Origin: Treponema sp. UBA3819
GTDB lineage: Bacteria; Spirochaetota; Spirochaetia; Treponematales; Treponemataceae
NCBI GenBank assembly: GCA_002369025.1
Contig: DFDV01000070.1
Coordinates: 1 to 10,836, forward strand
DNA length: 10,836 bases
Direction of reading: 5' to 3'
Numbering within the stretch: the stretch's first letter is position 1; each line of letters begins with the position of its first letter. Made by a program: the position numbers and the translations under genes. The notes beneath the pieces are model-generated. The model saw nothing but the letters and a program-made list of their open reading frames with translations. It did not search any database and was not told the origin of the DNA. This document shows positions 1 to 6,581 of this stretch, one piece after another.

Positions 1-1410
1 TTCCTTTACCGCCAGTAAGTGTGTAGGCATATGTATAACCATAAATCGGATTATTAGCATCTGCTGAAACCTTTACTGTTTTTGAGCCAGAAATTCCAGG
101 ATTATTAACACTTGTTGCTGTAATTGTTACATCACCTGCAGCAACGCCTGTTACAACACCATTTTCATCAACTGTTGCAATCGAAGTATTACCAGAAGCC
201 CATGTTACTGCTGAATTAGCAAAATATGTTGCTGTTACATCAGCTTTCAATGTAACTGTCTGGCCAACAGCAACGGAACCTGCACCACTTACTGAAACCG
301 CAGTTACCGAAGCCACTTCATTTGTCCACGGCTTTACAGTAAGAGTTGAGATATAACAGTCGCCACTTATACTTGTAAGGGTGAGAGTAGTTGCAGCTCC
401 CTTGTAAATGAATTCTTTTGTTGTAGCATCGCTACCAGTTTTCATTGGCATTGATTCAAGAACAACTGCGCCGTTAGCATCTGTTACCTTCATTACGCCA
501 GAAGCAGCATTGTAACCTGTAAATCCAACAACAACATCGCCGGCAACTTTTATCGATAAAGTTGCACCAGCTTTACTAGTATTAACAATACCATATGACG
601 AGCCATGATACTTCCACTTGTCATTCCATGAAAGGAATGTATCGCTAGAAGAGCCAGCAGTTGCATCTGTAACCGGTGTAGATTTATCCTTGAAATTGTA
701 GGTATATGTCGTTCCAGCAACAGGCTTTACTTCGTCTTCTGTAACCGTTATTTCAAGGCTGTCTTTCTTTGTTGCATCAAGTTTTGAAACGGCATTGATT
801 TTTACTTTGCCTGCTTTCAATCCTTTTACAAGGCCTTCGCTGCTTACGGTTGCAATAGTTTCATCGTCTGATGACCATGTAACTTCCGGACTTGCCATGT
901 AGGTTGCTTCAACTGCTGCAGTGAACTGTACTCCAGCGGTTGTTGCTGTAGAAACGGTTTCTGCACCGTTAATCTTTACGCTCTTGATTTCTGCCTTTTC
1001 AGTGGTGCGTTCGCGAACATTGATTTTTCCAATGTAGCTTGTACCTCCGCCGAAAGCAACTGTCAGTTCATCTGCGGCACTTTCTGTGTAGAGGAATGAG
1101 AATGGCGTTTTATCAGTATCAACTTTTGTCGAACCGCTTGCAATAACATTGCCAGCCTTATTCTTTACAGTAATCGTACCGGCGCTATAGGTAGAACTTA
1201 CCATGCTGATAACAGAAGGTCCGCCAACTTTAACTGTGATTGTAGCATCCTTGTTTCCAAGAATCTGGAGACCATATCCGTCTGAGTGATAAGTTACGTT
1301 GTGCCATGATACCATGCCGTCAGCACTCTTGCCGTCAGCAATTGCTGTGCCCTGAGCTGTTTTTTCTGCTGCTGTTGCATAATCGATGATATTATAGTCA
1401 CCATCAGCAC
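1..1410 (-). repeat. Alternating Trp-module / Big_2 Ig-like repeats in the pectinesterase
   Basis: The protein region reads as a repeating two-domain unit. Module 1 (~1010-1410) starts GDYNIIDY and contains MVSWHNVTYHSDGYG followed by ATITVKVGG. A Big_2 domain (~735-1007) contains VTWSSDDETIATVSSEGLV. Module 2 (~333-735) starts GTYTYNFKD and contains FLSWNDKWKYHGSSYG followed by ATLSIKVAG. A second Big_2 (~55-333) contains VTWASGNTSIATVDENGVV. A third module begins at the left edge with GYTYAYTLTGG. The copies are diverged at DNA level. The Trp modules may bind carbohydrate; that is inference from their setting. Confidence 0.7.
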
Positions 1411-4177
1411 CCTGGAAAGCCACTGGAGTACCAGTGATGTCGTAATAAATCACTACACCGCCGATTACACCGTCAGTTACCTTCTTCTGAGTTTTACCGG
1501 CGAGCATTGCAATAGCAAGGCGGATTGTTACAGTCTTTCCAGCCTCTACATCGGTTGAAATATCCTGCTTGGTGAATTTCATTGCCTTAGATTCAGCGGC
1601 AGCTTCACCCTTCTCTACAAATCCTCCGTCGCCAACCTTTACATAGACTTTTCCACGCAGATTACTTGTTGAAGAACTGTAGAGATTTGCAGTAACTGCT
1701 TTAAGTTTTATGCTTCCTGCTGCACGAATCGTAAAGTCTGCCCATGCAAAGTCTGCACCATCCTGACAGTCAACTTCACCAACCGGCATAAACTTATAGC
1801 CGTTGTTGCCCCAGGCTTTATCTGCATCAGAAAGGGTTGCAACTTCAACACCACCTGCAAATCCATAAGAAACAGGGTTTGCAACGATAGTAGCGTCACG
1901 ATGGTCAATACTTGCGTTCAGGTTATAGCCTGTGCTTTCCTGCAGGTAGCGGGCAGCATAGACTTCTTTAACAGTAATAGTAATTGAAGTAGAAACAGAA
2001 GGTGTTTTTTCTGATGTAGCCGTAACTGTTGCGGTACCGACACCAAAGCCTGTTACAGTTGCGCTCAAACCTTTGCCTGTTGCACCACTTCCCTGTACGC
2101 GAAGTACATTTGTGTTGTCTGAAGTCCAGATGATATTCTTATCTGTCGTTTCAGCCGGTGTAAAGGTAGCAGTAAGTGTTACTGAGTCATCTTTATCAAT
2201 ATCAAAGGCAGCAGTTTTGTCAAAAGCAAGACCAGTTGCAGGAACAAACTTCTTAAGAATAATAATGCGGGCAATACCTTGCTGAGTGCCTTTTGTTGCG
2301 GTCACAAGCAGTTCGCCATCCTGATTTTCTTTTGCAGTAACAACGCCAGCAGCAGAAACAGTTGCAAGTTCAGCCTTGTCTACACTAAATGTCAAATCGT
2401 CTGCTACTTCACCTTTATAATTTTTAACTACAAATGCGCTGCTTGATGACTTTCCTTCCAGATAGGGAATGTAAGTCGGTTCAAGATAGAGCATATTCTT
2501 TGACTTATCTTCTGTTGCAGAGAATTCAGTCTCAAGCGCACTCAAATCCCACTGGACTGTAGTTGCCTCGTACTTGCGGCTTGTTGCATTCCAGCCACGG
2601 TTCAGGATTGCGTTACGACCACAATATTCGCGCTCTGCTACATATTTAGACAGACCGTAAGTGCCTTCTTTTCTGCTTGCAGTGCTGAGTACAGCTCCGT
2701 TTGAATCGGTATTACCATAGTCCTTGTAGCCGACAGTACAGACAGATTCAATATCCTCATCATATTTTGTTGCACCGTCATACCAGAGTGTAGGACTGAT
2801 ACTGCTGAATTTATTGAATACAACTGCAGCCTGAGTATCAGAACCAGAGTTACGACCAAAGTATGCGGTTACACCATTATCGACTTTTACATTAGAGTTG
2901 AAGAGAACCAGACCTTTGTTAGCATTGTCATTCTGCATGGCACGGCTTGCAAAGATGTATGAAGTGTGGTTAGTCACTGCAGGAGCATAGTCATAAAGAC
3001 AGCGAATGTCACATTCCTCAAAAAGAACTACATCGGGATATCCCCAGATAAAGTCAGTGTCACCTTCAATATAACACTTGTAGAACCAGCCGCGTCCTCC
3101 CTGATTGCCAAGAAGAAGGGTGTCCTGATGGCTCTTGAATGAACAATCATATGCTACAAGATAGCCCTTTGCATCATAATAGAAGGCTTCTGCCTGGGTT
3201 CCGTCTTTTCCAACAACTTTGCGATCAATCGTATTTGCAAAAGTCAGGTGCTTTACAGTAAGATTATTGCCTTCATACAGGAAAGCAGTACGAGAACGGG
3301 ATGAAGGGTTCCAGCCTTCGTTTGCAGTACCATCTTTACCGTTGTTGTTCTTCCAGTAAATGACAGTCTTTGCTCCGAGTTTGTTATCAGCATCGCTTGA
3401 ACCAATCATTTCGACATTCACTTTTGCTTTTGCAAAGCTCAGGCGTTCATTGTAGTAACCTTTATCGATGTTAAGTTTCCATGTAGAATCATCCGCAGCA
3501 TTTGCCGCAAGATAGTCAAAAGCAGCCTGAATTGTGCTGAAATTCTTATCTTTACCAATAGTGATTTCAGTTCCGCTGATTACAGGTGCTGCGCGAGTTG
3601 TGAAAGCAAATGTTGTTTTATCAGAAATACCGGCAAAATCGGCTCCGTTTACTTTTCCAGTAAAGAGTCCGGCATCAACAGTTACATAATACTGCGTGCT
3701 TGCCGCAAGAGCGATATTGGGATGGCGTTTGATAACAACAACGTTTCCGTTTACAGAAATCAGCTGATCCTGTACGTTAATGTTATAATATGAAGCATTT
3801 GAAGCCTGTGATACAATCTGTTCTTTTGAAGCATAAATTGTATCGACAACGGTTCCGTCAGACTTCAGAATTTTTACAGCTTTTGTTTTTTCTGCATCTC
3901 CTTTTACAGACTGAGCCGCATTAATCGTCGGAGCAGAATCAAATTTTATGTACAAAGAAGCATCTTCATAGGCCGCTTCTTTTGTTCCCGCTGAAAGCGA
4001 ATAGGTGTCCGTTACCGTTAATTCCGGTATAACAACACCACTTGGATCGTTTACAACAGGGGTAGAACCACCGCCGCTCCCCCCGTCATCATCTCCGTCG
4101 CTACATCCAGTAACAACGAAACCAAAACCGGCCAGCAAACACAGCAAGAGTGCCAGCGATTTCCAAAACTTTTTCAT
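1..4177 (-). CDS. Multidomain lipoprotein pectinesterase (pectin methylesterase, CE8), C-terminus beyond window
   Basis: Removes methyl esters from homogalacturonan outside the cytoplasm, releasing methanol and pectate (family knowledge). One open frame runs from the ATG at 4175-4177 to the left edge, about 1,392 codons with no stop. It opens with a lysine-containing, hydrophobic signal peptide and lipobox VVTG-C (Cys25), then an Asp/Gly/Ser tether. Residues ~50-190 look like an SbsA/Big_5-type Ig-like domain ending FAFTTRAAP. The right-handed beta-helix esterase domain spans about 205-510: GYYNER, QAEAF (Gln328), HQDTL (Asp352), GDTDFIWG (Asp375, expected nucleophile) and FGR (Arg442). The family's usual LGRPW reads FGRNSG. 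Then come an Ig-like stretch (~565-641), a Big_2 domain (~642-736), an unrecognised beta-rich stretch (~737-921), and alternating ~130-residue Trp-containing modules and Big_2 domains. A third such module starts at the edge. A strong GGAGG precedes the ATG. The gene is divergent from the regulator at 4371. Function is confident; total length is unknown. Confidence 0.94.
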   Translation of the reverse strand, partial: MKKFWKSLALLLCLLAGFGFVVTGCSDGDDDGGSGGGSTPVVNDPSGVVIPELTVTDTYSLSAGTKEAAYEDASLYIKFDSAPTINAAQSVKGDAEKTKAVKILKSDGTVVDTIYASKEQIVSQASNASYYNINVQDQLISVNGNVVVIKRHPNIALAASTQYYVTVDAGLFTGKVNGADFAGISDKTTFAFTTRAAPVISGTEITIGKDKNFSTIQAAFDYLAANAADDSTWKLNIDKGYYNERLSFAKAKVNVEMIGSSDADNKLGAKTVIYWKNNNGKDGTANEGWNPSSRSRTAFLYEGNNLTVKHLTFANTIDRKVVGKDGTQAEAFYYDAKGYLVAYDCSFKSHQDTLLLGNQGGRGWFYKCYIEGDTDFIWGYPDVVLFEECDIRCLYDYAPAVTNHTSYIFASRAMQNDNANKGLVLFNSNVKVDNGVTAYFGRNSGSDTQAAVVFNKFSSISPTLWYDGATKYDEDIESVCTVGYKDYGNTDSNGAVLSTASRKEGTYGLSKYVAEREYCGRNAILNRGWNATSRKYEATTVQWDLSALETEFSATEDKSKNMLYLEPTYIPYLEGKSSSSAFVVKNYKGEVADDLTFSVDKAELATVSAAGVVTAKENQDGELLVTATKGTQQGIARIIILKKFVPATGLAFDKTAAFDIDKDDSVTLTATFTPAETTDKNIIWTSDNTNVLRVQGSGATGKGLSATVTGFGVGTATVTATSEKTPSVSTSITITVKEVYAARYLQESTGYNLNASIDHRDATIVANPVSYGFAGGVEVATLSDADKAWGNNGYKFMPVGEVDCQDGADFAWADFTIRAAGSIKLKAVTANLYSSSTSNLRGKVYVKVGDGGFVEKGEAAAESKAMKFTKQDISTDVEAGKTVTIRLAIAMLAGKTQKKVTDGVIGGVVIYYDITGTPVAFQGADGDYNIIDYATAAEKTAQGTAIADGKSADGMVSWHNVTYHSDGYGLQILGNKDATITVKVGGPSVISMVSSTYSAGTITVKNKAGNVIASGSTKVDTDKTPFSFLYTESAADELTVAFGGGTSYIGKINVRERTTEKAEIKSVKINGAETVSTATTAGVQFTAAVEATYMASPEVTWSSDDETIATVSSEGLVKGLKAGKVKINAVSKLDATKKDSLEITVTEDEVKPVAGTTYTYNFKDKSTPVTDATAGSSSDTFLSWNDKWKYHGSSYGIVNTSKAGATLSIKVAGDVVVGFTGYNAASGVMKVTDANGAVVLESMPMKTGSDATTKEFIYKGAATTLTLTSISGDCYISTLTVKPWTNEVASVTAVSVSGAGSVAVGQTVTLKADVTATYFANSAVTWASGNTSIATVDENGVVTGVAAGDVTITATSVNNPGISGSKTVKVSADANNPIYGYTYAYTLTGGKG
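2655..3562 (-). other. Pectinesterase catalytic domain (CE8 beta-helix)
   Basis: This is the catalytic part of the lipoprotein, roughly residues 205-508. Visible in order: FSTIQAAFDYLA (first strand region), GYYNER, Gln328 in TQAEAF, Asp352 in SHQDTLLL, Asp375 in GDTDFIWGYPDVV, and Arg442 in YFGRNSG. By comparison with characterised plant and Erwinia enzymes, Asp352 would be the acid/base, Asp375 the nucleophile, the glutamine the oxyanion-hole residue and Arg442 the substrate-orienting arginine. All four are present, so activity is expected. The Pro-Trp that normally follows the arginine is absent. Domain borders are approximate. Confidence 0.88.
3997..4177 (-). other. Lipoprotein signal peptide and acidic/glycine tether of the pectinesterase
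   Basis: The N-terminus has Lys2, Lys3 and Lys6, a hydrophobic core rich in Leu, Phe and Val, and the lipobox V-T-G-Cys25. By family knowledge, prolipoprotein diacylglyceryl transferase modifies Cys25 and lipoprotein signal peptidase cleaves before it. The next residues are SDGDDDGGSGGGS, a flexible acidic linker. Anchoring in a membrane, probably the outer one with the enzyme outside, is inference. Confidence 0.85.
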
Positions 4178-4183
4178 AGAAAT

Positions 4184-4188
4184 CCTCC
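4184..4188 (-). promoter_or_regulatory. Shine-Dalgarno of the pectinesterase
   Basis: GGAGG on the minus strand lies 6 bases before the ATG at 4177. It fixes the start codon of the lipoprotein and contrasts with the two plus-strand genes, which have no such motif. Confidence 0.88.
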
Positions 4189-4202
4189 ATTTCTACAATT
4201 CA

Positions 4203-4219
4203 TTGCCCGCCAGGGGCAA
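4203..4219 (-). promoter_or_regulatory. Small hairpin in the predicted pectinesterase leader
   Basis: TTGCCC and GGGCAA form a perfect 6-base-pair stem around a 5-base loop. It lies between the candidate transcription start and the Shine-Dalgarno, about 15 bases upstream of GGAGG. There is no U-run, so it does not look like a terminator. A role in mRNA stability or translation is possible but not shown. Confidence 0.35.
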
Positions 4220-4266
4220 AAACATTTTTTCCATACGGGCAGAAATTCCACCCATAGTCTGAATTC

Positions 4267-4295
4267 ATACTAAATGCTGATTTTCCATCCGTTAA
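4267..4295 (-). promoter_or_regulatory. Weak candidate promoter for the pectinesterase
   Basis: On the minus strand, TTAACG (4290-4295) and TAGTAT (4267-4272) are 17 bases apart, each matching four of six positions of the sigma-70 consensus. An AT-rich block just upstream (about 4296-4315) could act as an UP element. Transcription would start near 4260 and give a leader of roughly 80 bases containing the Shine-Dalgarno. The motif is weak; other starts are possible. Confidence 0.3.
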
Positions 4296-4323
4296 TAAAA
4301 AATATAATTATTTTTGATACAGG

Positions 4324-4344
4324 ATATTGCGCTTTAAACAATAT
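4324..4344. promoter_or_regulatory. Operator-like inverted repeat in the divergent intergenic region
   Basis: ATATTG and CAATAT form a perfect 6-base dyad separated by 9 bases (CGCTTTAAA). The spacer contains the candidate -35 TTTAAA of the regulator promoter, so a protein bound here would block regulator transcription. The site is also upstream of the pectinesterase. A 9-base direct repeat TTTTTGATA occurs at 4311-4319 and 4349-4357, flanking the dyad, the second copy running into the candidate -10. The region is AT-rich, so chance cannot be excluded. Confidence 0.4.
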
Positions 4345-4361
4345 GATTTTTTTGATATACT
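4333..4361 (+). promoter_or_regulatory. Candidate promoter of the regulator, implying a leaderless or near-leaderless mRNA
   Basis: TTTAAA (4333-4338, four of six matches) and TATACT (4356-4361, five of six) are 17 bases apart. The expected start point is about G4369 to A4371, which is at or two bases before the ATG at 4371. No Shine-Dalgarno precedes that ATG, and an in-frame TGA at 4353 excludes a longer upstream start. Confidence 0.5.
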
Positions 4362-4370
4362 GACTGTTGC

Positions 4371-5540
4371 ATGACTGATGCTATTGCCAGACGGCGCACT
4401 TTTGCCAAAAAGAATCACCTCACCATAGCCTTTACGGCAATTGCAGACTTTTCATCTTTTATCGGACAGGAATATCTTGCGGGAATCATGCAGGCAGCGA
4501 CAGATTACGGGGTAAATTTCATTAACATGGCAAGCGCTGTCCGTCACTCCCTCTTTCTGGACACGGACTTTCTGCCCCAGTACCTTTCCAAGTTGCAGTT
4601 CATGAAAAAGCCCCTGATTGACGGGCTGGTTACCTGGGCTTCCACTCTTTGCAACATCATGCCGAATGAGAAAGTGCAGAAACTTTTCACCTCACTGCAG
4701 CCCCTCCCCATGGTTGATATAGGCTACCTCGACATTCCGGGCATTCCATCCATCCGGATTGACAACACGTATTCCATGCATCTTCTGGTGCAGCACTTAA
4801 AGAAAACCCACGCTTTTTCACGGATTGCCTTTATGGGAGCAAAACTTTCCGTTCCCCATGAAAGAAGGCGGCAGAATTTCCTTGCAGAAATGGAAAAGCA
4901 TCATCTGTCCTGCTCCGATGAAGATATTTTCATGGCGGATTCTCTGGATGAAAAGGACATTGAGTTTCAGACAGAAAGGCTTATCGCCCACTACGGACTC
5001 AAAGCCCATGAAAAAAGCAAAAAACTGGATGCCGTCATCACTTCAAGCGACATCATCGCATCCACGCTCATCACGGCTCTTGAAAAGCACCACATTTCTG
5101 TTCCCGATGACCTGGCAGTAACAGGCTTTAACAATCAGCTCAAAGGCATTACCGCCCCCTGTCCTGTCACCACAATCAATCTTTCCTATTTTAACAGGGG
5201 CTACGAGGCTGTGGAACTTCTGCTGGACAGAATTCAAAGTCCTTCAGCACCTGTCTCTCACCGCACGGTAAAAACCCAGCTGATTGTCCGCCAGAGCTGC
5301 GGCTGTTTTGAAAAAAGCATTGTCTCTGCCCTTTCCTCAGGTGCATCTCTTGAGCCCGCACAAAGAGCCAGTCCGGAAGAAATCAGCAAAAGACTTTTTT
5401 CCATCCTCCTGGAAATTTTTTCTCAGGAGAAAAAGGATGACATTGCATCCCTGGTCACGGCCGTCCAAAATGATTTACAGGATAATACCCCCCCCCCATC
5501 AGTTTTCACATATTCTGGTCTGGTTCAGGTCGCTGCATAA
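4371..5540 (+). CDS. Regulator, N-terminal piece: LacI/GalR-type sugar-binding domain, cut off by the poly-C frameshift
   Basis: The frame encodes 389 residues. Residues ~15-312 form a periplasmic-binding-protein-like ligand domain of the LacI/GalR/XylR kind: HLTIAFTAIADF near the start, DAVITSSD (220-227), VPDDLAVTGFNN, VTTINLS, and the closing RQSCGC (307-312). There is no N-terminal DNA-binding helix-turn-helix. Residues ~313-376 begin the middle region. At C10 (5488-5497) the frame shifts, and the last 13 or so residues, SVFTYSGLVQVAA, are out-of-frame tail before TAA. With one C fewer it would read on into the AraC part, giving about 725 residues. In the present form it should bind ligand but not DNA. 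Start: ATG at 4371 is the only one giving the full first strand of the fold; it has no Shine-Dalgarno. The gene is divergent from the pectinesterase, so a pectin-derived ligand is likely (inference). Confidence 0.88.
   Translation: MTDAIARRRTFAKKNHLTIAFTAIADFSSFIGQEYLAGIMQAATDYGVNFINMASAVRHSLFLDTDFLPQYLSKLQFMKKPLIDGLVTWASTLCNIMPNEKVQKLFTSLQPLPMVDIGYLDIPGIPSIRIDNTYSMHLLVQHLKKTHAFSRIAFMGAKLSVPHERRRQNFLAEMEKHHLSCSDEDIFMADSLDEKDIEFQTERLIAHYGLKAHEKSKKLDAVITSSDIIASTLITALEKHHISVPDDLAVTGFNNQLKGITAPCPVTTINLSYFNRGYEAVELLLDRIQSPSAPVSHRTVKTQLIVRQSCGCFEKSIVSALSSGASLEPAQRASPEEISKRLFSILLEIFSQEKKDDIASLVTAVQNDLQDNTPPPSVFTYSGLVQVAA
5488..5497 (+). repeat. Homopolymer of ten C inside the regulator gene
   Basis: Ten consecutive C lie exactly where the reading frame must change for the two halves of the regulator to join. 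With nine or twelve C the gene is one frame, reading TPPPHQF across the tract; with ten or eleven it is broken. Tracts of this length are prone to slipped-strand change in bacteria and also to sequencing error, so the tract is either a phase-variation switch or an assembly artefact. Confidence 0.95.
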
Positions 5541-6549
5541 AAGCGGAAGAAAATATGACTGGGAAGAAAAAATAACGGCCTTCAGAAAAGTCCTGCTTTT
5601 TGCGGCACAGGGCGACGCAGAAAAGACCCGCAGTATGGAAGATATCTGCAACGCCCTCCGCGTAATGCATGCCCTTTCCACTCAATACCAGATGACGGCT
5701 CATCAAAGCGATTCCTTTCTGAGCAACATGACAAATATTGCCCTCTCCCTGGCTTCGACTAGTGATACAGAACAGCTGGAAAACGTTCTGCGCTTCCGCC
5801 TAAGTGAACTGCATATTCCCGGAATCATACTCTGCCTGAGCCCCTTTATGTCGTCTGACTTGGGAAGCGCAAATCTGGAGCTGATTGTACCTGAGCCTCC
5901 GGACGATATTGTAAAATCACTTCCCGTAAAAATTAGGGAGCCTGCCCTTTTTCCAAAAAGACTGCTGCCCCATTCTTCACCCCTGCAGCTTACCCTGGAA
6001 CTGCTCTTTCACAACGGCATGTATCTGGGCTGGTGCTATCTTTTTATGGGCAATGTTAATCTCACCCTCTATGACAATGTAAAGGAGCTTTTGAGTCAGA
6101 CTCTCTACAATATCTATCTGAAAGAAGGAAAAACCAGAAGTCACGCCCTTGTCATCACCAACCGGGAAAAACTTACAAAAAACATCATTAATATGGAAGA
6201 ACCTTTACCTGCCCGCTACAGCAAACTGAATGCAAAGGCCCTCGTAGACTATCTTCTTGACCATCTGGATGAAATGACAGATCTGGACAAAATGGCGGCC
6301 TTTTTCGGCATGAGCAAAAGTCACCTTGTACGCAGAAGCCGGGAACTGACAGGTTACAGTGTACAGGTACTCCATGAGCGCTTTAAGATTGAGCAGGCAA
6401 AGGATTTAATAAAAAGCGGAAAGATGAAAATGAGGGATATAGCCGGCAGACTCGGTTTTTCAAATCCCAATTATTTTTCAAGCGTCTTCAAAAAGGAAAC
6501 GGGACTTTCGCCTCTCGCATGGGCACAAAGAAATAGAATAAACCAATAG
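5497..6549 (+). CDS. Regulator, C-terminal piece: sensor-like middle region and AraC-family DNA-binding domain
   Basis: This is the downstream half of the gene starting at 4371. The frame is open from about 5284, but real protein sequence begins right after the C run (HQFSHILVW); what precedes it is the other frame of the ligand domain. No convincing own start or ribosome site was seen. The ~200-residue middle part, including FLSNMTNIALSLAS and GIILCLSPFM, resembles a GAF-like sensor segment; this is tentative. The last ~100 residues (6235-6540) are a clear AraC/XylS double helix-turn-helix: MAAFFGMSKSHLVRRSRELTG, then IAGRLGFSNPNYFSSVFKK and TGLSPLAWAQR. In a nine-C gene this would be residues ~622-722 of 725, the usual C-terminal position. 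It ends in TAG at 6547, which overlaps the candidate -35 of secA. In the present sequence it is translated only if the frame is restored. Confidence 0.85.
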   Translation, partial: HQFSHILVWFRSLHKSGRKYDWEEKITAFRKVLLFAAQGDAEKTRSMEDICNALRVMHALSTQYQMTAHQSDSFLSNMTNIALSLASTSDTEQLENVLRFRLSELHIPGIILCLSPFMSSDLGSANLELIVPEPPDDIVKSLPVKIREPALFPKRLLPHSSPLQLTLELLFHNGMYLGWCYLFMGNVNLTLYDNVKELLSQTLYNIYLKEGKTRSHALVITNREKLTKNIINMEEPLPARYSKLNAKALVDYLLDHLDEMTDLDKMAAFFGMSKSHLVRRSRELTGYSVQVLHERFKIEQAKDLIKSGKMKMRDIAGRLGFSNPNYFSSVFKKETGLSPLAWAQRNRINQ

Positions 6550-6575
6550 ACTTTTCCCTCCATTCTAAGTATATT
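6547..6575 (+). promoter_or_regulatory. Candidate secA promoter, implying a leaderless mRNA
   Basis: TAGACT (6547-6552, four of six matches to TTGACA) and TATATT (6570-6575, five of six to TATAAT) are exactly 17 bases apart. The expected start point, seven bases past the -10, is A6582, the A of the secA ATG. The -35 uses the stop codon of the regulator. No Shine-Dalgarno lies in the 32-base gap; it contains CCCTCC, the opposite sense. Confidence 0.5.
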
Positions 6576-6581
6576 TATGGT

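Noticed and set aside
4005..4262. Short plus-strand open frame across the pectinesterase start
   Set aside because: Its Pro/Ser-rich product is the complement of the Gly/Asp tether and signal peptide; no ribosome site or family resemblance.
4296..4320. AT-rich near-palindrome AAATATAATTATTT as an operator
   Set aside because: It is low-complexity A/T sequence where such symmetry is expected by chance; better explained as an UP-element-like or promoter-adjacent block.
5284..5496. ATG at 5284 as the real start of the AraC piece
   Set aside because: The residues before the C run are the alternative frame of the ligand domain (basic, low-complexity), and no Shine-Dalgarno precedes the ATG. Homologous-looking sequence starts only after the tract.
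5488..5497. Programmed -1 ribosomal frameshift
   Set aside because: The shift needed to join the frames is +1 (or loss of one C), so the usual -1 slippery heptamer mechanism does not fit.
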